Positions 21,501-31,549 of a stretch of DNA of 64,000 nucleotides are shown in pieces. Made by a program: the position numbers and the translations under genes. The notes under the pieces were generated by a model. The model did not search any database, was not told where the DNA came from, and saw nothing but the letters and a program-made list of their open reading frames with translations. Origin of the DNA: Actinostola sp. cb2023 (taxonomy: Eukaryota; Cnidaria; Anthozoa; Actiniaria; Actinostolidae). The DNA lies in NCBI GenBank assembly GCA_033675265.1, contig JAUJYZ010000082.1, forward strand, positions 43,501 to 107,500. The letters run 5' to 3'. Each line of letters starts with the position of its first letter. The stretch's first letter is position 1.

Positions 21501-24500
21501 ACTGTCATCGACATGACGTTAATTCAGTTTTAAAAATCAGAAATATATTTTAATGAGGCATTTTAATAACTGCATGTCTCGGCTCGCCTCATACTGGCTA
21601 TGGGCCGGAATGTGTCAGTGATGGCTGGTAAATGATGCATATACATTATGATGCATATGTACATGTACATAATATGTATAATATAATATAATCTGTCCGT
21701 CCGTCCATCCGTCTGTCCGTCCATCCGTCCGTCTGTCCGTCTGCAATCATTGTTGCTTTGAAAATTATAAATCATGGAAGCTACATGTATAACCACTAGA
21801 ATGCCAAGTACATGTACAATGTAGATATAATTGACATACCAAACAGTTCTTTCAGGAATAAGCCTTTTCTGTTTCTTAAAATGCTGAAGAAATATAAAGT
21901 GGAAAATCAACAATCAATATTAATGACGTTCAACAAACCTAATGTAAATACAGTCATATTCTACATTGATTAATAATTTAAATGACTAACTTTTATCATT
22001 CTAGATAAGTCTCCTGCATCTGCTAACTCCAGTACGATGTTGAGCTATTGAGAAATTCATATCAGTTGATTAATTAGTACAATCAGAGTATATTTATTTT
22101 AAAATCTTATTTTATATTTATTTATATTCATAATTAAATTGCTAATATTTATTGTAGATAGTTAGGTTAGTGGACAAGTGAAGAGCCATTCTGTGGATAT
22201 ATTGTCCAATATTTAAACCATTATTATTATTATTATTATTATAGAAATGGAAACTTATGAGGAATATACAGAACAAATGTTCGGAAAAAATCAGATGCCT
22301 CGAGCCATCCCTCGAGCAGGATTTGAACCCACGACACCCCGATTTCATTATTATTATTATTAATATTATTACACAGCTTTCAAGTCAATTACAATTAACA
22401 TAATTATATTCTTACACTGAGCAAAAGCTAGACCAATATGCATGTACATTGTACATGTATACTGCCCAAACAAAACATGTAAAAATGCTTGAGTTTTTAC
22501 AATGACCAGGCCCCAGTTGTATGAAAGGTGAATAGCGCTATCCACCGGATATAAAGTCTTATCCAATGGATAAACACTGATGCAGTTTATGTATCCAATA
22601 AATTTGATCCATTGGATAGGACTTATCACTATTAGCGCTAATTCACCTTAAATAATTTGTGCAACCGGGGCCATGCCCCAGTGTATTATGCCTGGGTCCA
22701 TGCAATGCAAGAATAAAGTGATTTGTGATCAACAGTTAAATTCTCCTTTAGGCTCTTTGAATTTCAATGGAGAATTTGGGTTTTGATCAATGTCACTTGT
22801 GCACTGTTCTTGTAGCATATAATGGTGGTGGACTAATATTCAATGTCATCAAAATACCATTAAAAAAAGAAAACTCGTAATGTCATTCAATGAATGGACT
22901 ACTTTGCTACACCTCGTTGTTACTCTACAAATAAAAAATAACTGTTTATTTAAGTGTCCAATGTATTTTAGCACTTGCACACTAATTGGGAGACACTGTA
23001 CTCTCACACATGCTACCACTACATTCTAATATTCTATGCATACAAGCTCAGCTCACTAGTTCGTTTTTACTGAGGGAGGAAAACCGGAGTACCTGGAGTA
23101 AAACTCTCGAAGCAAGGGAGCTAGAGAACGAACTGGGGTTAGGGGGGGGGGGGGAGGAATGCACTGTAGCCCTGGGCCCTGGGGGGGGGGGGGGGGGGGG
23201 GGGGGGGTACTTGGTTAAAAAATGGTTATGTATATGTGCAGCGAGATGTTCAGACCTGGACACTGTTTTTTGGAATTTGTCACTCGAAAACCTGCATCGT
23301 CCGGATATTTTGCCAGACTAACACTCTAACACCTTTACGTCTGACTGACGCCATTATTATTGTTCATGCAGAGTTTTACTGAAACGCCCCGATACCACAT
23401 TATACAAATTATTAACAACTAAGAAATGTTTTTTAGGCTATAACGTGGATTAATGATTTTTATGCGTTCATTTAACCTGGATTAGAGAATAAAATGTCCC
23501 AAAACCTGAACCCTCCGCACATACATGTATATATCATGTAAATAGTAATTATTGGGGAGTACCCCCCCCCCCCCCCCCCTGGGAATGTAACTGAGCTACA
23601 TTTGTACAAATCTACTTCCTCAAGGTCCCATTCTTATATAAACAATGAATGGTACTTTGCTATACCTCATTGTTATCCACAAATGATGCATAATACTTGA
23701 TTACATTAGGGTGATTCAGTTGTTTTAGCAAATCAATTTCCTTGATACAATCTTGTCGTGCCTTGGCATCCATCATCTCAAAGATCTACAAGAAACAAAC
23801 AACATGTGACCTCTGGGGGTGGAGAGGGGGGATTCTCTCTTATACAGTCAAACCTCTCTACAACGGCCACTTCAGGACGAACTTTTTTGGAGGTTTGAAA
23901 AATGAATAAATGTATGAGCTGGCTGTTGTTTGGGACAGAATACGTACCCTGGCCATTAAAGATAGGGGAGGTAGCGTTGGTAGAAGTTTATGGGGACGTT
24001 GCGTTAGTAGAGGTTCGACTGTAAATACATGCAAACTACAACTTATATACGTCAGGGCTCTTACATTTAATTGTTAAGGGCCATAACCGATAACACGTAA
24101 CTCTCATGGCTGAAACTCACTTGATGCTAATATATTATACTCTCAAGAAGCTGAGTAAATTGATATAAATTTAATTTATTTATTCAAAATAAATTTATTA
24201 TTCAATCAATCAATCAGCACCATCTTAAGTTAACAACTACTGTTATTGTTTAATTAGTGAGTTCTACATTGTATTTATAGTGCTATTGGACTTTTAGGAA
24301 ATGGTGCATTAGATGTCTCATATTATTATAAATCTTTTCGATGCATGAAGCCTTCTAAACCAATCCGCATCGCTGTGTTCTGATATTTATAGTCATTTAC
24401 ACAATATGTGTCCATTTTGTATCAGGTCTGTAGATCAACCAATACAAAACAGCTACTCATTTTGTAAATAGTACACGTGTACAAGTTTATTATATAGCTA

Positions 24501-26247
24501 ATTGCATAATCGTTGTCGGGTTGAAAATCATGAAAGCTATGACCAAAAGGAATTCTGGGAAATTAAAACTCTCAAATAACACCGTCAAATCATCGACCTT
24601 TCTATATATATTAAAATAGTCTACACAAGACAAGTGTTTTAGTGGAAAATATCTCACTCGTAAAATTATTACGAAACTACATCCATTACCAGAGTGGTAT
24701 ATTTTCCACATCCTCACTGTACAGTCACAATATCAATGGCTTTTTTTGTAAATAAAAAAAAGGTTTAATTTTAAATTAATTTGTGTTTTATTTTTGCATG
24801 TGGAAAATAAGAAAATTACATGACGGCTTGAATTAATTAACATATTAATTTTATTTTCTTGTGTTAAAAACAATAGTTTATTCACTTGCTGCGTTTTTTT
24901 CATAAAATATTGTTTTTCCCTTTTGAAAATAAAATTCATATCTTCACGCCACTGTGCATTAAGTATCCTGTATTAGGACATATGCTTTATTCTATCTGTA
25001 TATATACGCCATATTTTTAAGCTATTTATTTCCTTTTTTCCACCTTCTATTCACTGTTCCTATGTTATATGTATACATATAGCTAATTGCATAATCGTTG
25101 TCGGGTTCAAAATCATAAATCATAGAAGCTGAGACCGCAATGATGGATGGGAAATCAGTTCATGACCTGCATTACGTACAGATATATATTCAATGTTCTC
25201 GTAGTTTTGAAGGTATATGAGCTATTTAACTAAGATCCTACAAGTCTGGATAAAAAGGTCAATCATTTGACGGTGTTATTTGAGAGTTATAATTTCCCAG
25301 AATTCCTTTTGGTCATAGCTTTCATGATTTTCAACCTGACAATGATTATGCAATTAGCTATATATAAATTTTAAAAAGTGTACCATATAACATGTTGTAA
25401 TTTAATGTACAGTACGACTACTGCATTTGCTGATTTAATTAAATATGAAATGGAAGGAAGAAATATATTAGACAAACATCACTACTATATATATCATGCG
25501 CCACAGGATATTACATGTGATGCAGGTGTTGCACACTAGAACAATATCATACAAAAAGGCAAAAAAGAATGATTTAAATATATATCTTTCTTTTCATATT
25601 TCACAAGTTGTAACATCAAGAAATCACATCATTGCAGATTTGCTAATTTTTAAATTACACGACATTAAATTTATGAACAAATTCAGATTGATTATGAAGA
25701 CATACAAATGTACATTGCATTTATACAATCACCTACAGCTATAATTAAAAATCCAACACAGTATCTGCATCAGCAGGCCTTTTTGCAAACACAATACAAT
25801 ATATATAAGCTTCTAAGTATTCTGCATAAATTTGTTGACAATAAATTTATGTTTTCTAAACAAGTTTTGTCGGAAAAACGTGTACATAAGTTATATACAT
25901 GTATGGTCCATTACACCCTTAGCAACGTATATCTAATATGTAATTAAAGCTTATATGTGTACATGTAATAAGCTTTAATGTCCAGTGAGCTTTTACAATT
26001 AAGACCATTGCCAGGAATGAACTCTAGCTGGGTGATAATAAAGTTCACGATCCTGATTTCTTAAATTCACAGACTGTAAGCTTACCTGTACTTTCTTCAG
26101 CGCGACAATGGAATTATCAACAAGACATCTCGCTCTGTAGACAACACTGAACTGCCCTCGGCCAATTTTCTTTTCAATTTGGAAGTTTGAAAGTGAACTG
26201 AAGCAGCTCTCGTCAGGCGCTGGGCTCGTGTCCATATTAGCAGTCAT
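6431..26247 (-). CDS. NEK6/7: NEK6/NEK7-type mitotic kinase, nine coding exons
   Basis: The exons join in phase to 289 residues (human NEK7 has 302). They are, 5' to 3': 26247-26086, 23785-23666, 22044-21991, 21883-21840, 21321-21257, 19564-19457, 17622-17528, 9206-9093 and 6538-6431; every intron is GT-AG. Visible kinase marks are the glycine loop GRGQFSVV (29-36), lysine K51 in VALKK, alpha-C Glu E70, HRD at 147-149, DLG at 167-169 (Leu instead of Phe, as in NEK6/7), and Ser183 in [12 protein letters not shown], matching the activating Ser195 of NEK7. Tyr85 matches the autoinhibitory Tyr97 of NEK7. NEK6/7 are Ser/Thr kinases activated by NEK9 that act in spindle assembly. The short N-terminus and lack of a C-terminal tail are family traits. 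One pro-orthologue of NEK6 and NEK7 is likely. All key residues are present. Confidence 0.95.
6672..6828. repeat. 157-bp foldback
   Basis: CCAGAAATAAGTTTATTGTT at the left is matched inversely at the right. Arms of about 70 bp contain AAAGACAAAAAAGAAAGGGA. It is inside the element at 6592-7978. Confidence 0.8.
7131..7691. repeat. 561-bp near-perfect palindrome
   Basis: Arms of about 270 bp start with ACTCTTATCAGGCGTACTGA and meet near 7411 with a loop of only about 20 nt. Few mismatches separate the arms. It is inside the element at 6592-7978. Confidence 0.9.
8104..9031. mobile_element. 928-bp element with TTAA TSD (piggyBac-type)
   Basis: ACACGAGGGCGCACTATA at 8104 is matched inversely up to 9031. 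TTAA flanks both sides (8100-8103 and 9032-9035), the target of piggyBac transposases. ORFs inside (for example 8298-8648) resemble no transposase, so it is probably non-autonomous. It lies in the last NEK intron, 62 bp from exon 8. Confidence 0.75.
9093..9206 (-). CDS. NEK6/7: NEK6/7 exon 8
   Basis: Encodes [20 protein letters not shown] and the CDYPPLP block of the C-lobe. The acceptor is CAG at 9207-9209; the donor GTAAGT begins at 9092. It is in phase 0 on both sides. Confidence 0.95.
9276..9287 (+). promoter_or_regulatory. tRNA-type A box at left edge of VNTR
   Basis: TGGCTCAGTTGT matches the pol III A box TRGCNNARYNGG at 11 of 12 positions and reads on like a tRNA D arm. With the B box at 17,084 it suggests that the VNTR sits inside a tRNA-derived SINE. 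Confidence 0.6.
10341..10422. repeat. Inverted segment inside the VNTR
   Basis: Two and a half units are in reverse orientation (GCCAGCACTCATACAACTGA...), flanked by forward units. This is the only inversion I see in the array and could form a hairpin. Confidence 0.9.
17084..17094 (+). promoter_or_regulatory. tRNA-type B box at right edge of VNTR
   Basis: GGTTTGATTCC matches the pol III B box GGTTCGANTCC at 10 of 11 positions and is followed by CGCC. It is about 43 nt after the A-box position of the last unit, the normal tRNA spacing. Confidence 0.6.
17190..17258. repeat. Foldback GACTGACTAGCCTCGTGTCC
   Basis: Arms of 23 bp with one mismatch enclose ATGGCTGCACAAAAGAGATTT. It is a short palindrome of unknown family. 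Confidence 0.75.
17528..17622 (-). CDS. NEK6/7: NEK6/7 exon 7
   Basis: Encodes [20 protein letters not shown] and WSLGCLLYE, the P+1 loop and helix F. The acceptor is TAG at 17,623-17,625; the donor GTGGGC begins at 17,527. Confidence 0.95.
17660..17860 (+). pseudogene. LINE reverse-transcriptase C-terminal remnant
   Basis: The plus strand reads [20 protein letters not shown], then [10 protein letters not shown] and, after a frameshift near 17,780, [19 protein letters not shown]. This is the familiar C-terminal tail of non-LTR retrotransposon ORF2 (GW.P.GKR..GRP..TW and A.DR..W). It is followed by AATAAAAATAAAATC. It lies in the intron between NEK exons 6 and 7, opposite in strand to the gene. 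Confidence 0.7.
18060..18083. repeat. (ATT)n microsatellite
   Basis: About eight ATT units. 17,860-18,320 otherwise holds nothing I recognise apart from a GAACTGAACCGAA-like low-complexity stretch near 18,268. Confidence 0.9.
18328..18772. mobile_element. 445-bp element with TTAA TSD
   Basis: GAGGATATTT and inverse AAATATCCTC are flanked by TTAA (18,324-18,327 and 18,773-18,776). Inside are two diverged direct repeats of about 200 bp carrying TTTGGATTAACACTCTAATT. It is non-coding and intronic. Confidence 0.7.
19240..19402. mobile_element. hAT-type MITE, 163 bp, 5-bp TSD AACGA
   Basis: CAGGGCCGTAC at 19,240 and inverse GTACGGCCCTG ending at 19,402 are flanked by AACGA on both sides (19,235-19,239 and 19,403-19,407). 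The ends match the autonomous-type element at 1747-2980, of which this looks like a deletion derivative. Confidence 0.85.
19457..19564 (-). CDS. NEK6/7: NEK6/7 exon 6
   Basis: Encodes [20 protein letters not shown] and [15 protein letters not shown]: the catalytic loop Asn, the DLG magnesium motif and most of the activation loop. The acceptor is TAG at 19,565-19,567; the donor GTAAGA begins at 19,456. Confidence 0.95.
19707..20325. mobile_element. Foldback element, arms 150-180 bp, left arm interrupted
   Basis: The left arm (19,707-19,739 plus 19,961-20,070) and right arm (about 20,176-20,325) share AGGCAGCCCAACCATTCC, TTTTGAGGCTA and AATAATTCAATAAAATGATA, among others. The centre holds a (CTTA)n run at 20,145-20,172. 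A MITE splits the left arm at a TAA. Confidence 0.85.
19740..19960. mobile_element. MITE with TAA TSD (PIF/Harbinger-like)
   Basis: The ends GGGTGCATTCGATTGACC and inverse CGGTGTGTTCGATTGACC are flanked by TAA (19,737-19,739 and 19,961-19,963). The interior has repeated ATTCCGGAAT. The uninterrupted opposite arm of the host foldback reads GGCTACTAAATAATTC, confirming the TSD. Confidence 0.85.
20441..20611. mobile_element. hAT-type MITE, 171 bp, 5-bp TSD CTATA
   Basis: CAGGGGCGGATTAAGG and inverse CTGGATCCACCCCTG are flanked by CTATA on both sides (20,436-20,440 and 20,612-20,616). Confidence 0.85.
20618..21034. mobile_element. MITE with TAGCCATTACC ends
   Basis: TAGCCATTACCAAAACGAGC and its near-perfect inverse enclose about 360 bp; the next inward bases AGGGGACTGGGA also match. 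It starts 6 bp after the hAT MITE at 20,441-20,611. Confidence 0.75.
21257..21321 (-). CDS. NEK6/7: NEK6/7 exon 5
   Basis: Encodes [20 protein letters not shown] and the HRD Arg. The acceptor is CAG at 21,322-21,324; the donor GTAATG begins at 21,256. Confidence 0.95.
21686..21744. repeat. (CCGT)n-like microsatellite
   Basis: CTGTCCGTCCGTCCATCCGT repeated with variants, next to TATAATATAATATAAT. Confidence 0.85.
21840..21883 (-). CDS. NEK6/7: NEK6/7 exon 4
   Basis: A 44-bp exon encoding [15 protein letters not shown]. The acceptor is CAG at 21,884-21,886; the donor GTATGT begins at 21,839. It ends in phase 2. Confidence 0.95.
21991..22044 (-). CDS. NEK6/7: NEK6/7 exon 3
   Basis: A 54-bp exon encoding [18 protein letters not shown], the hinge region after beta 4. 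The acceptor is TAG at 22,045-22,047; the donor GTTAGT begins at 21,990. Confidence 0.95.
22220..22345 (-). mobile_element. tRNA-derived SINE fragment
   Basis: The minus strand has GTCGTGGGTTCAAATCCTGC, a good pol III B box (GGTTCAAATCC), then a body of about 90 bp and an (AAT)n tail at 22,220-22,243. The A box is missing, so it is 5'-truncated. Confidence 0.65.
22511..22670. mobile_element. Short MITE, same family as 350-848
   Basis: CCCCAGTTGTATGAAAGGTG and inverse CACCTT...TTGTGCAACCGGGG enclose TATCCACCGGATA-like half-sites. Confidence 0.7.
23181..23583. mobile_element. Poly-G/poly-C-ended MITE, copy 1
   Basis: A run of 27 G (23,181-23,207) followed by GTACTTGGTTAAAAAATGG starts the element. 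ATTGGGGAGTA followed by 18 C (23,562-23,579) ends it. The interior (for example TTTAGGCTATAACGTGGATT) matches the copy at 40,548-41,050 in reverse. The flanks do not show a clean TSD here. Confidence 0.75.
23666..23785 (-). CDS. NEK6/7: NEK6/7 exon 2
   Basis: Encodes [20 protein letters not shown] and [17 protein letters not shown]: helix C with Glu70 and the Tyr85 equivalent of NEK7 Tyr97. The acceptor is TAG at 23,786-23,788; the donor GTATAG begins at 23,665. Confidence 0.95.
23845..24021. mobile_element. pogo/Tigger-type MITE, TA TSD
   Basis: CAGTCAAACCTCTCTACAAC and inverse GTAGAGGTTCGACTG are flanked by TA on both sides. A related, more diverged copy with GCGACC motifs lies at 31,992-32,178. 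Confidence 0.75.
24491..25374. mobile_element. 0.88-kb foldback, TATATAGCTAATTGCATAAT ends
   Basis: Arms of about 120 bp (24,491-24,612 and 25,250-25,374) share CAAAAGGAATTCTGGGAAAT in inverse order. A third, direct partial copy of the end starts near 25,078. The interior is AT-rich and non-coding; 25,375-25,990 is also AT-rich with no recognisable gene. Confidence 0.75.
26086..26247 (-). CDS. NEK6/7: NEK6/7 exon 1 (start codon)
   Basis: The start ATG (26,247-26,245) opens [14 protein letters not shown], then [20 protein letters not shown] and VALKKVQ. The chosen Met is the first after a probable acceptor (TCCTAG near 26,278); a second Met four residues later is possible. The donor GTAAGC begins at 26,085. 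Confidence 0.9.
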
Positions 26248-27026
26248 GTCGAGAGAGATGCAATAATTCGTCGACCTAGGATTAGAAAATATCAAATGTT
26301 TGCTCGAGAAGACGATTTCGAAGATTTTCATTATGAATTGTTGATTTAGGAATACGAGAAGACTTACACGAAAGAATAAGGAATCACGAAATTACATGTA
26401 TCTCCATCCAAAACATCTCTCTCAGTACAATAAGTATAAGCTGCTCCAAGAGGTTGATTTAGATTGTAAACTTATTGCAAGAGGAAGAATTCATTTCAAA
26501 CAACAATTAAGCTTAAATGCCCAATGCAAGCAGAATTGATGCAGAATTGCTTGCAGCATATTTCTTCGAAATTCTACACAGAAAATTCATAGACAATTTT
26601 CGGCTCTGGAAACTATAAGCCTCCCTTCTTTAAACTCTGTCATTTTAGAAAACTGTGATCCCTCAAAATATATTTTAGGCGATCGCTGGCCGTCGATAAC
26701 ATATAAGATGACATCAGGTGTAAACATACCCTGAAAGACACACTGAAATCGACACAATCGAGAAAACAACATTAGATTTTCTTCCTTCGGATTTTCGCTC
26801 CTTTAATCTAACCATAAATATAGCGATGCTAGTACGTTCTACGCTACTCACATCATTTACTTTGAAGAAAACTAGCAAGTATGTCCCGTAAAGACCCAAA
26901 CAGCCTGACTATAAGCTAAATATACCCCTCAGTACATTTCAAGGCCCGAAATCGATTACCCCAGAATTTCGCTTCATTTCAACAACATTACGTACTATTA
27001 GCAGAATATACTGCTCTAGTTCTTAC

Positions 27027-27110
27027 CTTGAGTGACTTAGAAAACCTCTGACTCGATGGATCCTGAAATGGAGCAGGGGTTTTCAGGAAGGAACCTTCAG
27101 TTCAGGTTGG
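27027..27110 (-). other. NEK6/7: Probable NEK6/7 5' UTR exon
   Basis: A good donor (CTCAAG then GTAAGAAC) lies at 27,027 on the minus strand, and a non-coding exon joined to the acceptor near 26,278 would place the start codon 31 bases into the next exon. The upstream limit is a guess. Confidence 0.35.
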
Positions 27111-27230
27111 ACAGCCGATGGTGAATATTTATAAATTTTCCTTGAGAACCTACTTTGCATAAGTGTAGACAGGAGCTCCTGGTGTAGACCATAATATGCA
27201 CTTATTATAGTTTGTTCGTTCGTTCTTCCG

Positions 27231-27690
<460 letters not shown>

Positions 27691-27791
27691 CTCTCCATTA
27701 GACCGATTACTTTTACTTTTTCAGTATCATCGCAAATTTCACCATCTTTTCTTATCAGATATAAGTTCTAAGTTAATAATGTAATAATATG

Positions 27792-27950
27792 CACCTGTTT
27801 TCAAAAACGTTGTCATTTTACAAAATACAAAAGAGTAAAATAGCAAAAAAGGGATTGATTATTAGAGAAACAAAAAAAGGCCCTCTAGCTGAACTCTGCT
27901 ATTTGACTATTTTGTATTTTGTAAAAGGACAACGTTTTTGAAAACAGGTG
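27792..27950. mobile_element. Foldback MITE, CACCTGTTTTCAAAAACG ends
   Basis: Near-perfect arms of about 65 bp, containing TTTTACAAAATACAAAA and its inverse. Confidence 0.8.
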
Positions 27951-28595
27951 TATATGTATATTCAATTTCCCACTACTTATTTTGCATAATTAAAATTAAT
28001 TAAACATCATTTTCTTTCTTTCTTGTATTGTTTTGTTGTTTATCGTTTTTCATTACTTGGGCTACCTGTGGTAGCACACGTCTTGGTTGTTGGTTGGTTG
28101 GGGTTCCTGTGGTGAGATCTGTTCGCTAAACCGATTGAATTTGCCGTTTTTATCAGTTTACTCGGGTTGAAAATTACGGAGCCCCAGATGGCTCACGACA
28201 AAAAAAATAAAATTGAAGAGTCAAAAAGAGAGAAACACTGTACACTAAAAACAACTGAGACCATTCAGGAGCCCATGACCATTACATAATCGTATCAGTC
28301 TCTTGCTAAAACCTACGCAACAGAGTTTCAAGAACCCGCCAAAAATGTATGATGGGTTGGACACTTAGGCTCAGTATCCAGCCGCTGGGGTTTCGTGCGC
28401 CCGCGATACTCTCCCCCTCACGGCTGGGCGCACGAGCTTGTCCTTTGTTTTTGTCAACCAATCAGAAATCTGCCCCCCAGTTTTTAGGGGGCATAAATTA
28501 AAAATGGCGTGATGGAGAGTTTTGACAACCTCGTTCCCAGGGCCCTCTCTTCTCGCTATTTTCAAAATGGCGGACGCTCGAGAGAGGGTCTTCTC

Positions 28596-30122
28596 CATTC
28601 TCGTACCCAGAGCCCGCTCGTCATTTGGTTTGTCGCTGGCTCTGGGAAACCCTGTTGCTCGGTCGTCAAATTTTGACGACCAAGTCGTCAGAGCGCATGC
28701 TCATACTAAAGACCGCTGAGAGCGGGTACTGTGGAAGAGTCTACTGGCTACGTAGTATTTACGTTGGTTTGAATATTCAAACTAACAAGTACACAAATTT
28801 GTACATTTATCTTCGTGTAGCCGTTTAAAATCCCTTCGACGTTCATCACCGGTTCTTCTCTGGCTCTGTTGCGGTAAAGGCTGGACGATAAATACATGTT
28901 CTAATATAATCTTGCATGTGAACCTTCCTGTCTTCCGCTTTGTTATTGTTTCTCTTGAACAAGACGCTCAATGAGCGTTCACTCGGGCATTGTGAAAAGG
29001 AAAATGTCAGTTGTTCGAGGAAGTACTTGAAAATGAATGCCAGTTGGTTGAAGAACAAGGACAATGTCAGCTGCGCGAGGAGAGACCTGACAATGACTGA
29101 CAGTTGCGTGACGAGGGAGACTATGTATATACATGTATGTGTCGAGTTCATTTGATTTGCCTTTGAGTTCATTTGATTACCTTTTGACTTTGAGTTCAAT
29201 TGATTTGATTTTGATGAGTTTGTGTAAAGGCCCCCTCTCTAGCTTCAGATCCCGAAACGTCGAGTTTGGAATCGAGTTCGGGTTCGAGTTACGGTTCGAA
29301 CGTCGAATAAAACAAGGACATCTTCTTCAATACAATATAATTTCTCTGACGTCATGACAATCAGTGACAGTTGAGTGACGAGGGAGACTATTAGTCCGGT
29401 GAGTACGAACATGATACGTCTTGAGGTTGCATAGGTCAGATGGTTCGCGTTTGTTTTAAAAAAAATATATATTTTAAGCGAGCTTCTAGTCCTTTTACCA
29501 CTTCTAGTCATTGAACGATGAACTAGAATCCTGACCTTTTAATAGCTTGAAGATCTACAGCTGCTTTCAAAACTAAGATTCATAATCTACTTGAGTCCTG
29601 TGTCTCCTTTATCTTTTCAAATCTGCGGAGTAATCTTGAAACTCCGGATACGATTAAATACGTCGCATACTCGTCATTTTGAAGCCGAACAAAACTACTA
29701 CTACTACTACTACTACCGAAATCCGCATTTTCTAACTCGGGCGGCCTGCGGCCTGGGCCCGAGTAATTATAAAAATATTCCTTTGAATACTCAAAGCGAG
29801 TACGATCGATTGTGTCTGTAGCCGTTACTTTTATAATTTATGTATTGTTAGATCTCCCTTTACGAATTCAGATCAATTTATGTCTACACAGTCACTCTCA
29901 TTTCCATAGCTTTATAATTCAATAACGGAATACCATTGTATGAAAATACAACCGTCGCTGCTTTCGTTCGCCTTGCAAGTTTGAATCTTTGTTGATCTCA
30001 TGAACCAATCAAATACGATCAGTCATTGTTGATTTCATCAGCCAATGAAATTCGCTAAAATTTCAGGGATTCCCAGAGCCAGCGACAAACCAAATGACGA
30101 GCGGGCTCTGGGTACGAGAATG
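28596..30122. mobile_element. MULE-like MITE 'CATTCTCG', copy 1, interrupted
   Basis: TIRs begin CATTCTCGTACCCAGAGCCC. The 10-bp TSD GGGTCTTCTC lies at 28,586-28,595 and 30,123-30,132. An 805-bp insertion occupies 28,960-29,764; copies at 30,149 and 60,616 are uninterrupted there. Confidence 0.9.
28960..29764 (-). mobile_element. Helitron-like non-autonomous insertion
   Basis: Comparison with two uninterrupted copies places the insert precisely between GAA and TTAT, with no TSD longer than AA. On the minus strand it begins TTACTCGGGCCC, forms a GGGC/GCCC hairpin, then has a (TAG)n tract. It ends with the hairpin ACGCTCATTGAGCGT followed by CTTG. The 5' part resembles the start of the Helitron at 39,750. 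Confidence 0.6.
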
Positions 30123-30148
30123 GGGTCTTCTCTCGAGCGACCGCCATT

Positions 30149-30865
30149 CATTCTCGTACCCAGAGCCCGCTCGAAGTTTGTCGCTGGCTCTGGGAAACCC
30201 TGTTGCACGGTCGTCAAATTTTGACGACCAAGTCGTCATATGCGCATGCTCATACTAAAGACCGCTGAGAGCGGGTACTGTGGAAGAGTCTACTGGCTAC
30301 GTAGTGTTCACGTTGGTTTGAATATTCAAACAATGTAACTGGTACTTATCTTCGGCGTGTAGCCGTTTAAAATCCCTTCGACGTTCATCTGGGTTCTTCT
30401 CTGGCTCTGTTGCGGTATAGGCTGGACGATAAATACATGTTCTAATATAATCTTGCATGTGAACCTTCCTGTCTTCCGCTTTGTTATTGTTCCTCTTGAA
30501 TTATAAAATTATTCCTTTGAATACTCGAAGCGAGTACGATCGATTGTGTCTGTAGCCGTTACTTTACTTTTATAATTTATGTATCTTAGATCTCCCTTTA
30601 CGAATTCAGATCAATTTATGTCTACACAGTCACTCTCAACCATAGCTTTATAATTCAATAACGGAATACCATTGTATGAAAATACAACCGTCGCTGTCAT
30701 TCCTTTCGTTCGCCTTGCAAGTTTGAATCTTTGTTGATCTCATGAACCAATCAAATACGATCAGTCATTGTTGATTTCATCAGCAATGAAATGGTCGCTA
30801 AAATTTCAGGGATTCCCAGAGCCAGCGACAAACCAAATGAGGAGTGGGCTCTGGGTACGAGAATG
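30149..30865. mobile_element. MULE-like MITE 'CATTCTCG', copy 2, 717 bp
   Basis: Complete copy with both TIRs. The 10-bp TSD GACCGCCATT lies at 30,139-30,148 and 30,866-30,875. It has no coding capacity. Confidence 0.9.
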
Positions 30866-31153
30866 GACCGCCATTTTGAAAGCGAGAAGAGAGGGCCCTG
30901 GGGACGAGGTTGGAGTTTTGATGCTTGTGAATATGCCCGTGGCTTGAGAAGTTTCATTTAGAGAGTTTTAAAGAAAAACAGCGTTTAGCTTTGAAATAAA
31001 TTGTTCTGGGAAAGGATGTCTTCGTTGTTCTTCCTACTGGCTCTGGAAAATCTCTAATTTTTCAAGCTGCTCCACTCTTATTTGACCTCGTGATATCGCC
31101 GCTAGTGTCTCTCATGAAATACCAAGTTAACTTCCTTTCATCAAAGGGCATTA

Positions 31154-31549
31154 CAGTTGATTTCACACAACTTTGGCCGCTCCGATTGCGAAGTTCAATA
31201 ACGATCTTTGCCGACTTCACTGAGAACCAGGCTTGGTTCAGTGAACCGTGAGTAATGTTTATGTCTCGAATTCAAATATTTGCTAGAATTGCATCTCAAA
31301 CGAAATGTTTCAAAAAGTGTATTTCAAACTGCATTATGGAGATAAAGTCCTTTTATTGCGATGTCGTTCATCCTCAAAATCGACTTTCAACTATAGTTTT
31401 GATGAGTTTTTGAAACCATCGTGTTATCAGCTTCAAACATCTACTCAGGTCAATTTCACTTTGAAGTTCCGAAGTTCGTTAGCAAAGTTGGGAATTGCGA
31501 ACGAACTTCGCAATCGATCGCAGCGGCCAAAGTTGTGTGAAATCCACTG
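31154..31549. mobile_element. MITE with TA TSD inside RecQ fragment
   Basis: CAGTTGATTTCACACAAC and inverse GTTGTGTGAAATCCACTG are flanked by TA. Removing it joins GGCAT and TAAAGCGG in the helicase frame (Gly-Ile-Lys-Ala). Confidence 0.8.

Larger units (their letters stand above)
28526..30912. mobile_element. Palindromic MITE, 9-bp TSD GAGTTTTGA, host of two MITEs
   Basis: CAACCTCGTTCCCAGGGCCC and its near inverse form the ends. GAGTTTTGA flanks it (28,517-28,525 and 30,913-30,921). Without its two internal MITEs it is only about 150 bp. It interrupts the RecQ-like ORF five codons after the ATG. Confidence 0.8.

Noticed and set aside
22220..22345. Functional tRNA gene
   Set aside because: Only a B box is present; there is no A box or cloverleaf.
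28371..28828. Small ORFs with ILVPRARSSFGLSL
   Set aside because: This peptide is the translated TIR of the CATTCTCG MITE; it recurs at every copy.
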